Assembly: GCA_947584775.1 (NCBI GenBank)
Contig: CANPWT010000002.1
Location: 1-33,214, forward strand
Source: an uncultured Clostridia bacterium
GTDB lineage: Bacteria > Bacillota > Clostridia > Christensenellales > UBA1242
DNA length: 33,214 bases
Direction of reading: 5' to 3'
Below, piece by piece: positions 1-9,363 of the stretch (position 1 is the stretch's first letter; every line of letters starts with the position of its first letter). A model generated the notes under the pieces. That model ran no database searches. It saw nothing but the letters and a program-made list of their open reading frames with translations, and was not told where the DNA came from. The translations under genes were made by a program, and so were the position numbers.

Positions 1-128
1 AATTTGACAAAATTAAATTTTTTTTTATTATTTTATTTGATTTTACGACATTCATACCACAAGGCTTTTTAATTTGTTTCAAATTTGAAAAGCATAGTTG
101 ATTTGATTGACAAATTTTAAAATTTAAC

Positions 129-217
129 GAGATTCACTCCATGCGCTTCGCTTAGTCGGAATGACGCGTCACAAACTGCACTTTTGCTAGTTTGCAAGGT
201 ATTGCAAACATAAGCCT
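129..217 (+). repeat. Interspersed repeat, copy A (89 bp)
   Basis: An 89-bp segment that recurs almost unchanged and at the same length at 407-495. The two copies differ at only a few positions. It contains the self-complementary half-motif TTGCTAGTTTGCAAGG followed by TTGCAAACATA. Its first half (GATTCACTCC to CGGAATGA) also appears in reverse complement near 30777-30812. No coding potential is seen. It behaves like a dispersed intergenic repeat, but its mobility mechanism is unknown. Confidence 0.85.
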
Positions 218-300
218 AAGTTTGTTTGTTCCTTTTATGAGGGAGACCGCAAAGTTCTCCCTCATGTCTCCTACTCCATAAGGCTATAATAATTAGAAGT
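218..300 (-). repeat. Hairpin repeat module, inverted copy H1
   Basis: The core is a hairpin with arms ATGAGGGAGA (237-246) and TCTCCCTCAT (256-265) around a 9-base loop. The whole module, including TCTCCTACTCCATAAGG and a flanking AAAGGAACAAAC-type end, is the reverse complement of the module at 496-573. Together they make a long inverted repeat about 200 bp apart. A further copy lies at 30590-30662. Confidence 0.8.
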
Positions 301-353
301 GGTGAAATTTACGAATACTTGGAGTGAAGCAAAGCGCAGCCTATGACATTGTC

Positions 354-389
354 ATACCGAGCGAGTGGAACGAGCCGAGTATATCTCTT
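354..389 (+). repeat. Short dispersed repeat (TCATACCGAGCGAGTGGAAC type)
   Basis: This 36-bp stretch matches the reverse complement of 30825-30861 with a few differences. It is internally rich in short palindromes (GAGCGAG, CGAGCCGAG). It lies between copies A and B of the 89-bp repeat and looks like another module of the same mosaic family. Confidence 0.7.
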
Positions 390-406
390 TATTAACATAT
401 ATTTCT

Positions 407-495
407 GAGATTCGCTCCATGCGCTTCGCTTAGTCGGAATGACGCGTCGCAAACTGCACTTTTGCTAGTTTGCAAGGTATTGCAAACATAGGCCT
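407..495 (+). repeat. Interspersed repeat, copy B (89 bp)
   Basis: Second full-length copy of the 89-bp repeat at 129-217, in the same orientation. It runs directly into hairpin module H2. The same junction, 89-bp repeat tail then TTTTCTAATT then hairpin, recurs at 30525-30662. The composite unit, rather than either part alone, is therefore probably what has been copied. Confidence 0.85.
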
Positions 496-573
496 TTTCT
501 AATTAATAAACCTTATGGAGTAGGAACCATGAGGGAGAACCCTCGGTGTTCCCTCATAAAAGGAACAAACTGC
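496..573 (+). repeat. Hairpin repeat module, copy H2
   Basis: Contains CCTTATGGAGTAGGA, then a hairpin with arms ATGAGGGA (529-536) and TCCCTCAT (550-557), then AAAAGGAACAAAC. It is the inverted partner of 218-300. A further inverted pair (ACTCCAAGTATTCGTAAATT at 587-606 against 304-325) extends the symmetry outward. An open frame that starts inside it (529-747) is dismissed as an accident of the repeat. Confidence 0.8.
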
Positions 574-716
574 ATTTTTGCTCATTTACTCCAAGTATTC
601 GTAAATTTCGATTATGGCTTGCTTAACTTATTTAACTTAACCAAAGTGTTTTGCGGGTCTTTATTTAATCCCGCATTTTTTACTTTAAAATATTTGGCTA
701 AAATTGTTGAATTTAT

Positions 717-745
717 TTGTAAAATATTGGTTAATGTGGTAAAAT
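717..745 (+). promoter_or_regulatory. Promoter for the structured leader / giant secreted protein gene
   Basis: TTGTAA (717-722), a 17-base spacer and TAAAAT (740-745), with an upstream TGG at 737-739 giving an extended -10. Transcription should start near 752, about 240 bases before the ATG at 990, leaving a long untranslated leader. Confidence 0.6.
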
Positions 746-751
746 AATTAA

Positions 752-975
752 AAATATATATGCTAGGTTAATTTTGCTCGTTTGTTAGGTGGCAAAACTT
801 CCGTTGTCTTGTTGTGCCCTTATCGGGCAGGGCGTAAGCCAAGTTGGGCGTATTGGTTTAAGTGAGGGCAATCTGGGTTCCAATCACGGCCGCTTACATG
901 ATGGCTAAATTGTAAAAAATGTTTGGCTTGCCGCGCCTTATGGGTATATAGCAAATTACAGCGCATGCGGATGAA
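752..975 (+). ncRNA. Probable structured RNA or long 5' leader (class not identified)
   Basis: This 220-base stretch is much richer in G and C than its surroundings and has no open frame. It holds several complementary arms: TGCCC 815-819 with GGGCA 825-829; GTAAGC 834-839 with GCTTAC 892-897; ATTGG 852-856 with CCAAT 880-884; CCGC 931-934 with GCGG 967-970; and an alternative AGCCAA 837-842 with TTGGCT 923-928. No U-tract terminator separates it from the ATG at 990, so it is either a cis leader of the giant gene or an RNA processed from it. A raiA-type or another large conserved clostridial RNA is a guess. I do not recognise a known riboswitch core. Confidence 0.5.
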
Positions 976-989
976 TTAGGGGGAATAAA

Positions 990-3900
990 ATGCCGGTTAA
1001 AAGAGTAAAAAAATTTTTAATTATTTTAACGTTTTGCTTGGTGGTAGCGTTGGCGTCTTTTTCAGTTGTATACGCACTTTCCAAACAAAGTAAAACCGCC
1101 TCACCCGCCCTCCAAGTAAGCGCCGACACATCGAACTTGGCAAAGAATGGTACGGATTATACAATTGACAACAATGGGGCAATTCATATTTATACTGCCC
1201 GCGGCTTAAATTGGTTTAGATGCCAAGTTAATGGCCAGAATGAAGAAAATAACTCATTTACACATAAATGGGGTTTGGGAGGAATGTTTGAATCTTTTAA
1301 TGATTTGCATTATAATGGTGCCACTGTTTATCTTGAAAACGATATTGATTTAAAAGATTATTCCAATTGGACACCGATAGGTTATTACAATTACGTAAGT
1401 GATGGAAGTACATTGGCTAATTATGGCAGAGTAAATGATAGAGCATTCCGTGGGACTTTTGACGGGCAAGGGCATACTATTTACAATTTAAAAATGCAAA
1501 ACAAAACAGATGATAATAATTTTGATAACAAAGGTGAGGTTGTTGGCTTATTCGGTTTAGTGGCGGGTGGTAATGCCGTTATAAAAAATTTGTGTTTAAA
1601 TGGTGTATCAATAAAACTTGAAGGAATGACGGCCACAAGTGTTGGAACATTGGTTGGGAATGCGGGAGAATTTTTGAAAATCGATAAGCTGGGAGGACAC
1701 AGTTATAATAATAATGAGCAGATAACAATAGAGAATTGCATGGTTTTAAATGCGAACATAAACGTAACCGGTCCATCAAATAGTTCTGATGTTGTAGCGT
1801 GCGGAGGGCTTATTGGGACTGCTGATGACCAGCTAACAATCAAAAATTGTGCGGTTCAAGCAGAAATAACTAATAAAGGATCAGAAGATCGTCATGCTAG
1901 AGGATTGTTAGGATATGTGTATTGTTCTTATTCATACACAGAAGCCCCAGAAGGTTTGACTTCGACCGCAACTTATGGTTTTGGTAAGATAATAATGCAA
2001 GATTGTTATTTTAAAGGTGGGTTAAAAGTCAATGACAATCTTCAAAAAGACAACACACAAGGCTTAAATATTCCTACTGCACTCTCAACTTCTTTGCATT
2101 ATGAATTTGTGCTTGGTACAGCAACATATGAAAATGTCTACATCAACGACAATCGCAACACGGTAATTGATCACTTTGAAAAACTTGGTTCAATTAGCGG
2201 AGGTGCTGGAACTACTCGCTGGAAAGCATATGGGTACATTGATAATGATCCGTGGGGTAATGGATACCCTATTTTAGATCAATTTGTAAATCCAAAATCT
2301 TATGTTTATTTTGGGGTGGATGATGCTGGTGACGTGTTATTAACTATTACAGGAAAAGATATTTATAATAGCCAAAAAACATATGTTAACAAAAGCAGTA
2401 ATGTAACTTTAGCCTATTATATGCCTGTTGACCTTTACACAAAAGGTAGTGACGGCGTCATGAAAATCGATGCAAGTAAAAATTTAATTTATAATGATGC
2501 ATTATCGCCTTGTTTTAGAAGTTCTGAGAAATCTTCTTCAATTACAATATCAATAATTGGCTATGAAATAACATTTGAATGTGCAGAAGAAAACAAATAT
2601 TTAGAATTACAGTTAATCAAGGATCGTGATGATAAATATACGATAACTGCAACAAAAAAACAAGCACCAATTTCAACTATTAGATTATCAGTAACTGACA
2701 CATATTATCCAAAAGGCTTAAGTTTTAGATATAAAGATAATTCATATGAATGCAGTAATCAAGCGTTTGTTTTGAGTGGCCTTTCTATTCCTAATGAATT
2801 CTCTTTATCATATTCAAAAAACGGAGCCGATATTAGTCAATTTATTCCTTGTCATGCTAGATTAGATTGGAACGATGAAAAAAATGGACAAGAGAGTGTT
2901 AGCTTATATCAAAGCGATGGTCGATATAGGTTAAAAAAAGTTATAATAAAAGGCGGCCCTACTTTCGACACGGCTAATAGTAACAGAGATTGGGATTCTG
3001 CTTCATTTCAGTATAGTGAATCGGAAATTTTAGAAATCCAATTTGATATAGAACCCGTTTATACATACATAACTTTCAGTGTGGGTCTTTTAACAAATGG
3101 TCAAATATATCCAGGATATAATAATGTTGCAGTGAACGAATTTATTCAAAGAGAGTTTTATTTAAATGGTGTTAAGCAGAACGAAATCTTGGGCGCGGTT
3201 GGATTGGTTAATGATTACGATACCATTGAAATCAACAAAGATGGTAGTGCAGTCATATTATCTAACATCATCAAAGATAATAAGCGTTATACATTAAACA
3301 TAACAATAAACAAAAATGTTAAAGGTTTTAGGTTTATTAAATGGCAACGTGGCGATTTGTCAAACGATTTTTACGATTTAGAAAACGATGCCGACTATGG
3401 CTATGACAATATTATGTATTCAGACATGGACGATCTTTATTATATAAATATGCGCGCTGTTTTTCAGCCGGTGAATTACTCAGTTGGGTTGGCATATTCG
3501 GCGAATGCGGAAGGTGTAATTAGGGCGACCAATGTTCAATATAATATTTTATCGGGGGCGAATTTAACTGACTATGCGCCAAAAACCGATTCAGAAATTT
3601 TAACTGACGCAGAAAAGAGTTATTTATCATCACGAAGTTTGGAATTTTCATCCTTTATAATTGACACTGCAAAAATAGATGCAGATCTTTATAATTGCAG
3701 TTTTAATGCGGGAGATAAAAAATTTATAATTGACAGTAAAAACAATGACAATGTTCACATTATTTTTGGCTATAATAAATTTTTGCAATATGTTGACAAT
3801 GGGGACACATACTATTACGTTTATGTAGACAAAATTTACCCAGGCTCGTATGGTGATTACAAGAAATTTACTTCATTTTTAGAATTTGATACATGGGATA

Positions 3901-6900
3901 ATGGTTGGGATTTTCCTGAACCTATTACAAATTTGCCTGACAATATGAGTTTAAAAATTAACAGCGGATCTTATCACAACCTTACCGTTGATAACGAAAA
4001 GTTAAGTTTTACTTATTACAATAATACATTGTGCGAAGATGTTATATACTTTAATTCTGATGAGTTTAATTCATTGATTGAAGATCAAAATGGTTATATT
4101 TTTAATCGATATCTCATAAAAAACAATCCTTATCAATATTATCAATTTAGGAGGTCGGGGAACAGCGTCCTTTTAAACATTAATTGCCAACAAAATACTA
4201 CTCTTACTATAACAGTAACATTAAAGTATACCATTTCTGGCACATTAGAATTTAATGATACTTATGAACTAATAGAACGGGCAATCGCTACCAAATATTA
4301 TGTAATTTCGAGACCGGAGGGGTGGTTCTTGCCAATGGGAAAAGATGCTCTCGACTATGATAGTTGGGATCTCCCAATGCTGAAAGATGCGCCTATTTAT
4401 GCGCGTTTTGCCCCTGTTTACGACATTAAAATTACCAATGGCACGGCAGATTATTTTGACGGGCTAGATAATGAGGCAGAGTTGCAAGGCGTTGGTGGCG
4501 GAGTGTTAAACGGCAACTCGGACGATGTCACAATAAGCCAAGATGGCGTTACAATTAAAGTTCAAGATAGCGGTAACTATATGTATCCGTTTATGACAAG
4601 TTATTACGCCGAAAATTTAACGGATGATAACGGGCGGGCTATAAAGTTTTTAGACATGGCGTCCATTGGAGATGCATCCCTAATTTCATACATTACGCCG
4701 TTAAGTTTTTACAAGTTAAATGATTTTAGCGCTAACATCTCGGCGGCCAGCAACAAAGGTTATTATTATGTGTATAACTATGGGCATCAAATTTCGGCTT
4801 GGGTAATTAAAATTACCATACCAACAAAGGGCTCGCAGGAGGTTATCACAAAATATTTAACCGCGGAAACGGACGGTGACGATGGAAACGGACCAATTAT
4901 TTGGAGTTTAAAAGAAGTTCAAAACGGGGTGATACCTTATACTCCTATTGGCTTGTTAACCGGCAGCAACCTGGAAAACCTTGGTTTAATAACCGAATTT
5001 GTGGATTTAATTGTTAAAAACGGCAACACGGGGGACATTGGCATTGAGATGTATCCATTGTGGGAAAATGTTAGCCTTGGCGTAACGGGCGAGGAAGATA
5101 TTAACTTTACCAACACAAACGATGGCGTTATAACTTATGGTGGCGATTATGAGTTAAACGGCGGAACGGTTGAAGCAGGCAAATCTTTGGCGCATTATGT
5201 TTTAGAGGATTCAACCTACAAAGACGGCGAGGAACTAGACGCTAATTCTAAAATTGCTGTTAAAAAAGCAAAATGGAACTACACCTATTTTAACAAAGAC
5301 GATTTCACACTAGAATTTACCGATGAGGGCAAAGTAATTTACAACATTGCGTTGCGCCCTGTTAATTTGGACATGTTGTTCCGCGTTCAATTAAACCTTA
5401 ATGGCGGCGAGGAATTAACAAGCGAAAATTATGTAACTAAAGCAGAAGTTCCAGATGCTAGAAAGATAAAAACAAGCGTTGCGTGGGGCATGGCTGATTA
5501 TTATGACGGTTGGGTAGAACGCTATTTAGAAGAGTATAAATTTAAATTTAATTATTTTGTTAATTGCATAACAAACAAAGTGGATATCTATCCTTTTGAC
5601 AATAATTTTAATTTGCGAACGCTATATATTACAACCCAAGGGGAATATTTCATCTATTTAGCAAACAACCAAACCCCAATTTTACCGGTGTTTAGCAAAA
5701 ACGGCTTCGATTTGATTGCATATTCAAGCGATAATGACCGCGATGACTATAAAGAGGTTGTTTACACAACAAGTTTGTATAAAGCGGAAGAGCACGAAGC
5801 GTCTGTTAGAGAATTAGCCAAAGGTTTATTAAAACCTATGGAAAAGTTTAGCATCTCGTACGAGCAAAGTGCAGACACTATTATGTTTACCGCGGAGTAT
5901 TATAGGCAATTTTACTATTTGCAAGTTGACACCTTGTTTGAAAATGCATCTGGCCTGTATGGCTATGCAATTATAAAAGTTGACGATAATTTAGACAATA
6001 CTTTAGATGCAAATTACCTTGCAATTTATTCTACCGCCAACCGGGCTATGTATTATTCAAAAGTGGGTTCAGACCAACTTTCTGATATATTTGTAAACAA
6101 CAAATTTACCGGCACAAAAGTGGACAATATTAAAGTTTACAACAACAGCGTTGTAACAATCACCGCTTGCGACCAAAGTTCGTATCCTGAACTATTTAGT
6201 TCGTCCAATTATGACAACATGATTGGTTATAGGTTCGATAATTTTGTTATATCTCATGAAATTTTAGACAATAATCCGGACATTTACATTGCTGAATACA
6301 ATATTCAGGAATTGCCGCTAAAAACGGGGGATGTTATTGCAGTTGAACTTAATTACGTTAAAATAACTTACACATTTACCCTGGCGTTGGTGGACGAGGC
6401 GGCGGGCAGCCTAAACTATATTTACAACGGAATTACAAGCGCCAATTTTGATACGGCCGACATAACCCTAACAGTGGGCGATGTTTACTTAATAACCTAC
6501 AACGCAGAGTTGGGCTACGAGTTTAGCGAAGACGCATTTGTTTTAAATGTTGGCGGGCAACAAGTTGTTCTTAAACGCTACAGCGAAAGCATAAATTATG
6601 TCCGCACGCGCGATAGCGTTATTGATAGCGATAAAGTTTACTACGCTTTAATTAATGGCGTTTACACAAAAGTTAACAAGCCAATATCCGCCAACTTGGC
6701 CGATTATTACGAGGTTAGCAGCATAAGCCAAAACTACATTTTAACTTTAAACGGGCAATTTTTAAAGGATAACTATTATTCAATTGCAGATACTGCCTAT
6801 ACAACAAAAAATGCAACCGCTGGCAAACTTGATGTTAACACTCAAAAAATCGAATTTGGCTATTTATTAAAAGTGTACGATTCGGGCAACAGGGTTTGGC

Positions 6901-9239
6901 TTCCAACCAGGGAGTTGGGGGGCAACAATGATACGCGCGCAACCTTTGTGGTGGGCGACCGAATTGATATAATTAATGCATTTACTTGCTATGACGACAT
7001 GTATATCTATAACGACAGCGAAAACAACAAATATGCAATACTTACAAGTTACGCTTACAATATTTACGACCCTCAAAGCAGCAGCCTTTTATCTAAAACC
7101 TATAACTTCCCGCAAATAGAAGTGCCTGTGGGTAAATATGAAGTAAGCATACAAAATTTGTATTACATGGTTAAATCGAACTACAATCAAATTGTGTTGC
7201 CATCGTCACGAACATTTTACATGGTTTTAAATGTTAGGGAGTTATTTAAAATTAACTTAGAACTTGCAACAAACAACCCTGATTATGACAGTATTGGCAA
7301 CAAAACCCTTAGCGTTTACAATGTGGATAACCTGTTGCAAGAAAACCGCAAAACAGCAACCAAAATTAATGACGAAATAAAATATTATAACGGCAGCACG
7401 CTAGGCGGCAGAGAGGTTAAAACCAACTATATTTACACCTACTTTGGCTTGTACAACAACATCTCTTACACGCTGGACGAAACATTCTTTAATTCTGCAA
7501 CACTAAGTTTAAATAATGGCGAAACTGACTTTGAATTGGCAAGCAATCAAGTTGCGCTTTCCAACAACTTAACATTTGGCCTAGATGCAGTTTCGTTCGG
7601 GGAAAAACCGCGCGCAACTATCATAAAAGCAACCTTTATTGCCAAGCCTTTAACTGCTAAAATAAATTACACATTAACGGACGATAAAGGCACGCGTTCC
7701 ACCACAAATTTAAGCGAATTATCGGGCGTGTTAGATAAATTTGAACTAACCCCTAATGAGGAAATTTATATTAACACCACATTAAATATTAGTTACGCGT
7801 TAAATGTGGACTATGTTATGAAAGTGGAAATTGTGGATGCGGGCGAGGACGGGCAAAACACCGTATTCAACATAGATGCAGAATTAAACAGCGAGGATTT
7901 ATCTTACACGGTAAGCGCAAACAATTATTTGGCAAATAATGTAATAATCAATGTGGAAATAAGCAAAAAGAACAACGAAAACATAATCTTCCATGTTGTA
8001 GATAAATCTAGCAACGAAGTTATTAATCAATTTGGCGAGTTCGAACTAATTATTAATGGCGTAAAAACAGAATTTGCACAAAATAACAGTTACAACATTG
8101 TTGAATCTAGAAAAGTGGAATTGAACATAATTTCAGTGGAAAACGGCTATGTTTACGCCGGCTACAATTTTAAGGGCAGACATTATGACGATGAAATTAC
8201 AATAGAATCGTTTAGCCAAAGCGCTAATGCGGGCAACTATTACATTTTGCTTGAAAAATTGCCGGTTAACATAAGTTTGCAGTTGGATGAAAACCAAGCG
8301 CAAGAATATCAATTGTTTACTACTAACAATAGTTCTACAATCGACCAATCATCTCACACAATAACTTCCGCTCGCCTTGGCGATACAATAACCTTAGATA
8401 ACAGTTTGGTGGTTGGTGAAAGGCTTATAAATCAAGTGTATATTGACGGCAAAAATGTTGAACACAATCTAACAAAAGAGTTCACAATAACAAGCGAATT
8501 GCTAGCCGATTGTTATGACGAGCAAAATTCGTGCTACAATTTAAAAATTAAACTTTACACAACTAAAATTTATAAATTGGATGTGCAAATAGATGCGGGC
8601 GAAGAATTTATTAACAGTTTAACAACAGACCCTAACAATATGTTAAATGATAAGTTTGTCTATTTTGACCAAGGCACAAACATAAACTTAAAAATAACTT
8701 CAAAAATTGCCGGCAAATATAACATAACAATCCGCTATTTTGCTTCTGGGGAAGAGCAAGTTATTTCAGGCGATGAAATTGATGAAAATATAACACTTAA
8801 TTCCGATATTGTAGTGCACGTGTTGGCTGAAAGAAAAAGTTACGATGTAAATATATTGGAAAACCATTTCGACACAATGAACCAACTTGAAACCAACTCG
8901 CCAGTCCAGGCCGAAAACGCAGTTAATAATTTAACTACCACACAAAATCGCTTTGGCTTGGAAAATGAGTTGTCGGTTGCTCTCCGCTCAACCGATTACA
9001 ATTTGCGTCAATTAGTGTTCAGTTCAGAGGATGCAGAATTTACATTAACCTTTATTAACGACAAAATTTCAGTTTACAGCGAAGAGGATTACACCTTTAA
9101 AGATAATGTAATTAAAATTAACGGTTTAACTTTTGCTTTAAGCATGGATGGCGATAAACTTACAATTAATTACACTGTAACTTGCGAGGTTAACATAACT
9201 GTAAATTATATTTCAATTAAGGCTATAACCGATAAATAA
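990..9239 (+). CDS. Giant secreted surface protein with N-terminal GLUG-like beta-helix region
   Basis: A 2749-residue protein starting at an ATG with a good upstream ribosome site (AGGGGGAA). Residues 1-30 form a signal peptide: basic MPVKRVKKF, a hydrophobic core, and AYA/LS-like small residues near the cleavage point. Residues about 90-240 carry a right-handed beta-helix signature of the GLUG kind, with ENDIDL, WTPIG, GTFDGQGHTIYNL at about 155-167, and VVGLFG plus IKNLCL. The rest is beta-rich, Asn/Tyr-rich and without obvious exact repeats. No LPXTG sorting motif, C-terminal membrane helix or SLH domain is seen; the last residues read NYISIKAITDK. It probably acts outside the cell as an adhesin or matrix protein, but the ligand is unknown. 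Codon style appears to change inside the gene: roughly 1,210-4,370 uses many AAT/GAT/AGA codons, while the rest prefers AAC/GGC/CGC. A terminator follows directly. Confidence 0.85.
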   Translation: MPVKRVKKFLIILTFCLVVALASFSVVYALSKQSKTASPALQVSADTSNLAKNGTDYTIDNNGAIHIYTARGLNWFRCQVNGQNEENNSFTHKWGLGGMFESFNDLHYNGATVYLENDIDLKDYSNWTPIGYYNYVSDGSTLANYGRVNDRAFRGTFDGQGHTIYNLKMQNKTDDNNFDNKGEVVGLFGLVAGGNAVIKNLCLNGVSIKLEGMTATSVGTLVGNAGEFLKIDKLGGHSYNNNEQITIENCMVLNANINVTGPSNSSDVVACGGLIGTADDQLTIKNCAVQAEITNKGSEDRHARGLLGYVYCSYSYTEAPEGLTSTATYGFGKIIMQDCYFKGGLKVNDNLQKDNTQGLNIPTALSTSLHYEFVLGTATYENVYINDNRNTVIDHFEKLGSISGGAGTTRWKAYGYIDNDPWGNGYPILDQFVNPKSYVYFGVDDAGDVLLTITGKDIYNSQKTYVNKSSNVTLAYYMPVDLYTKGSDGVMKIDASKNLIYNDALSPCFRSSEKSSSITISIIGYEITFECAEENKYLELQLIKDRDDKYTITATKKQAPISTIRLSVTDTYYPKGLSFRYKDNSYECSNQAFVLSGLSIPNEFSLSYSKNGADISQFIPCHARLDWNDEKNGQESVSLYQSDGRYRLKKVIIKGGPTFDTANSNRDWDSASFQYSESEILEIQFDIEPVYTYITFSVGLLTNGQIYPGYNNVAVNEFIQREFYLNGVKQNEILGAVGLVNDYDTIEINKDGSAVILSNIIKDNKRYTLNITINKNVKGFRFIKWQRGDLSNDFYDLENDADYGYDNIMYSDMDDLYYINMRAVFQPVNYSVGLAYSANAEGVIRATNVQYNILSGANLTDYAPKTDSEILTDAEKSYLSSRSLEFSSFIIDTAKIDADLYNCSFNAGDKKFIIDSKNNDNVHIIFGYNKFLQYVDNGDTYYYVYVDKIYPGSYGDYKKFTSFLEFDTWDNGWDFPEPITNLPDNMSLKINSGSYHNLTVDNEKLSFTYYNNTLCEDVIYFNSDEFNSLIEDQNGYIFNRYLIKNNPYQYYQFRRSGNSVLLNINCQQNTTLTITVTLKYTISGTLEFNDTYELIERAIATKYYVISRPEGWFLPMGKDALDYDSWDLPMLKDAPIYARFAPVYDIKITNGTADYFDGLDNEAELQGVGGGVLNGNSDDVTISQDGVTIKVQDSGNYMYPFMTSYYAENLTDDNGRAIKFLDMASIGDASLISYITPLSFYKLNDFSANISAASNKGYYYVYNYGHQISAWVIKITIPTKGSQEVITKYLTAETDGDDGNGPIIWSLKEVQNGVIPYTPIGLLTGSNLENLGLITEFVDLIVKNGNTGDIGIEMYPLWENVSLGVTGEEDINFTNTNDGVITYGGDYELNGGTVEAGKSLAHYVLEDSTYKDGEELDANSKIAVKKAKWNYTYFNKDDFTLEFTDEGKVIYNIALRPVNLDMLFRVQLNLNGGEELTSENYVTKAEVPDARKIKTSVAWGMADYYDGWVERYLEEYKFKFNYFVNCITNKVDIYPFDNNFNLRTLYITTQGEYFIYLANNQTPILPVFSKNGFDLIAYSSDNDRDDYKEVVYTTSLYKAEEHEASVRELAKGLLKPMEKFSISYEQSADTIMFTAEYYRQFYYLQVDTLFENASGLYGYAIIKVDDNLDNTLDANYLAIYSTANRAMYYSKVGSDQLSDIFVNNKFTGTKVDNIKVYNNSVVTITACDQSSYPELFSSSNYDNMIGYRFDNFVISHEILDNNPDIYIAEYNIQELPLKTGDVIAVELNYVKITYTFTLALVDEAAGSLNYIYNGITSANFDTADITLTVGDVYLITYNAELGYEFSEDAFVLNVGGQQVVLKRYSESINYVRTRDSVIDSDKVYYALINGVYTKVNKPISANLADYYEVSSISQNYILTLNGQFLKDNYYSIADTAYTTKNATAGKLDVNTQKIEFGYLLKVYDSGNRVWLPTRELGGNNDTRATFVVGDRIDIINAFTCYDDMYIYNDSENNKYAILTSYAYNIYDPQSSSLLSKTYNFPQIEVPVGKYEVSIQNLYYMVKSNYNQIVLPSSRTFYMVLNVRELFKINLELATNNPDYDSIGNKTLSVYNVDNLLQENRKTATKINDEIKYYNGSTLGGREVKTNYIYTYFGLYNNISYTLDETFFNSATLSLNNGETDFELASNQVALSNNLTFGLDAVSFGEKPRATIIKATFIAKPLTAKINYTLTDDKGTRSTTNLSELSGVLDKFELTPNEEIYINTTLNISYALNVDYVMKVEIVDAGEDGQNTVFNIDAELNSEDLSYTVSANNYLANNVIINVEISKKNNENIIFHVVDKSSNEVINQFGEFELIINGVKTEFAQNNSYNIVESRKVELNIISVENGYVYAGYNFKGRHYDDEITIESFSQSANAGNYYILLEKLPVNISLQLDENQAQEYQLFTTNNSSTIDQSSHTITSARLGDTITLDNSLVVGERLINQVYIDGKNVEHNLTKEFTITSELLADCYDEQNSCYNLKIKLYTTKIYKLDVQIDAGEEFINSLTTDPNNMLNDKFVYFDQGTNINLKITSKIAGKYNITIRYFASGEEQVISGDEIDENITLNSDIVVHVLAERKSYDVNILENHFDTMNQLETNSPVQAENAVNNLTTTQNRFGLENELSVALRSTDYNLRQLVFSSEDAEFTLTFINDKISVYSEEDYTFKDNVIKINGLTFALSMDGDKLTINYTVTCEVNITVNYISIKAITDK

Positions 9240-9242
9240 ATT

Positions 9243-9268
9243 AAGAGGCTTAAATTGCCTCTTTTTTT
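9243..9268 (+). terminator. Intrinsic terminator after giant gene
   Basis: Stem AAGAGGC (9243-9249) with GCCTCTT (9257-9263), loop TTAAATT, followed by a run of Ts. It lies a few bases past the TAA of the giant gene and separates it from the metal operon. Confidence 0.9.
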
Positions 9269-9287
9269 ATTTTTTTTCAAAAAACAG

Positions 9288-9340
9288 TTGACAATTGAAT
9301 ATATTTTCAACTATAATGTAATAATTGAATAAGCATTCAA
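9288..9340 (+). promoter_or_regulatory. cadC-cadA promoter with two tandem ArsR/SmtB-type operators
   Basis: TTGACA (9288-9293), an 18-base spacer and TATAAT (9312-9317). Two near-palindromes overlap the core promoter and the transcript start: TTGAAT-ATAT-TTTCAA (9295-9310) and TTGAAT-AAGC-ATTCAA (9325-9340). Each is followed by CTATAAT, so the pair forms a 30-bp-spaced direct repeat. Binding at either site would block RNA polymerase, which fits autorepression by the ArsR-family protein encoded downstream. Confidence 0.8.
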
Positions 9341-9363
9341 CTATAATAATATTAGGAGGAATT

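Noticed and set aside
129..573. CRISPR array from repeated segments
   Set aside because: Repeats are 89 bp, few, unequally spaced and inverted in part, with no 30-40 bp spacers and no cas genes.
529..747. 72-residue plus-strand open frame
   Set aside because: It begins inside the dispersed hairpin repeat and overlaps the promoter at 717-745. It has no ribosome site and no family resemblance.
9211..9239. Sortase or membrane anchor at the end of the giant protein
   Set aside because: The last 40 residues have no LPXTG-like motif, hydrophobic helix or positive tail.
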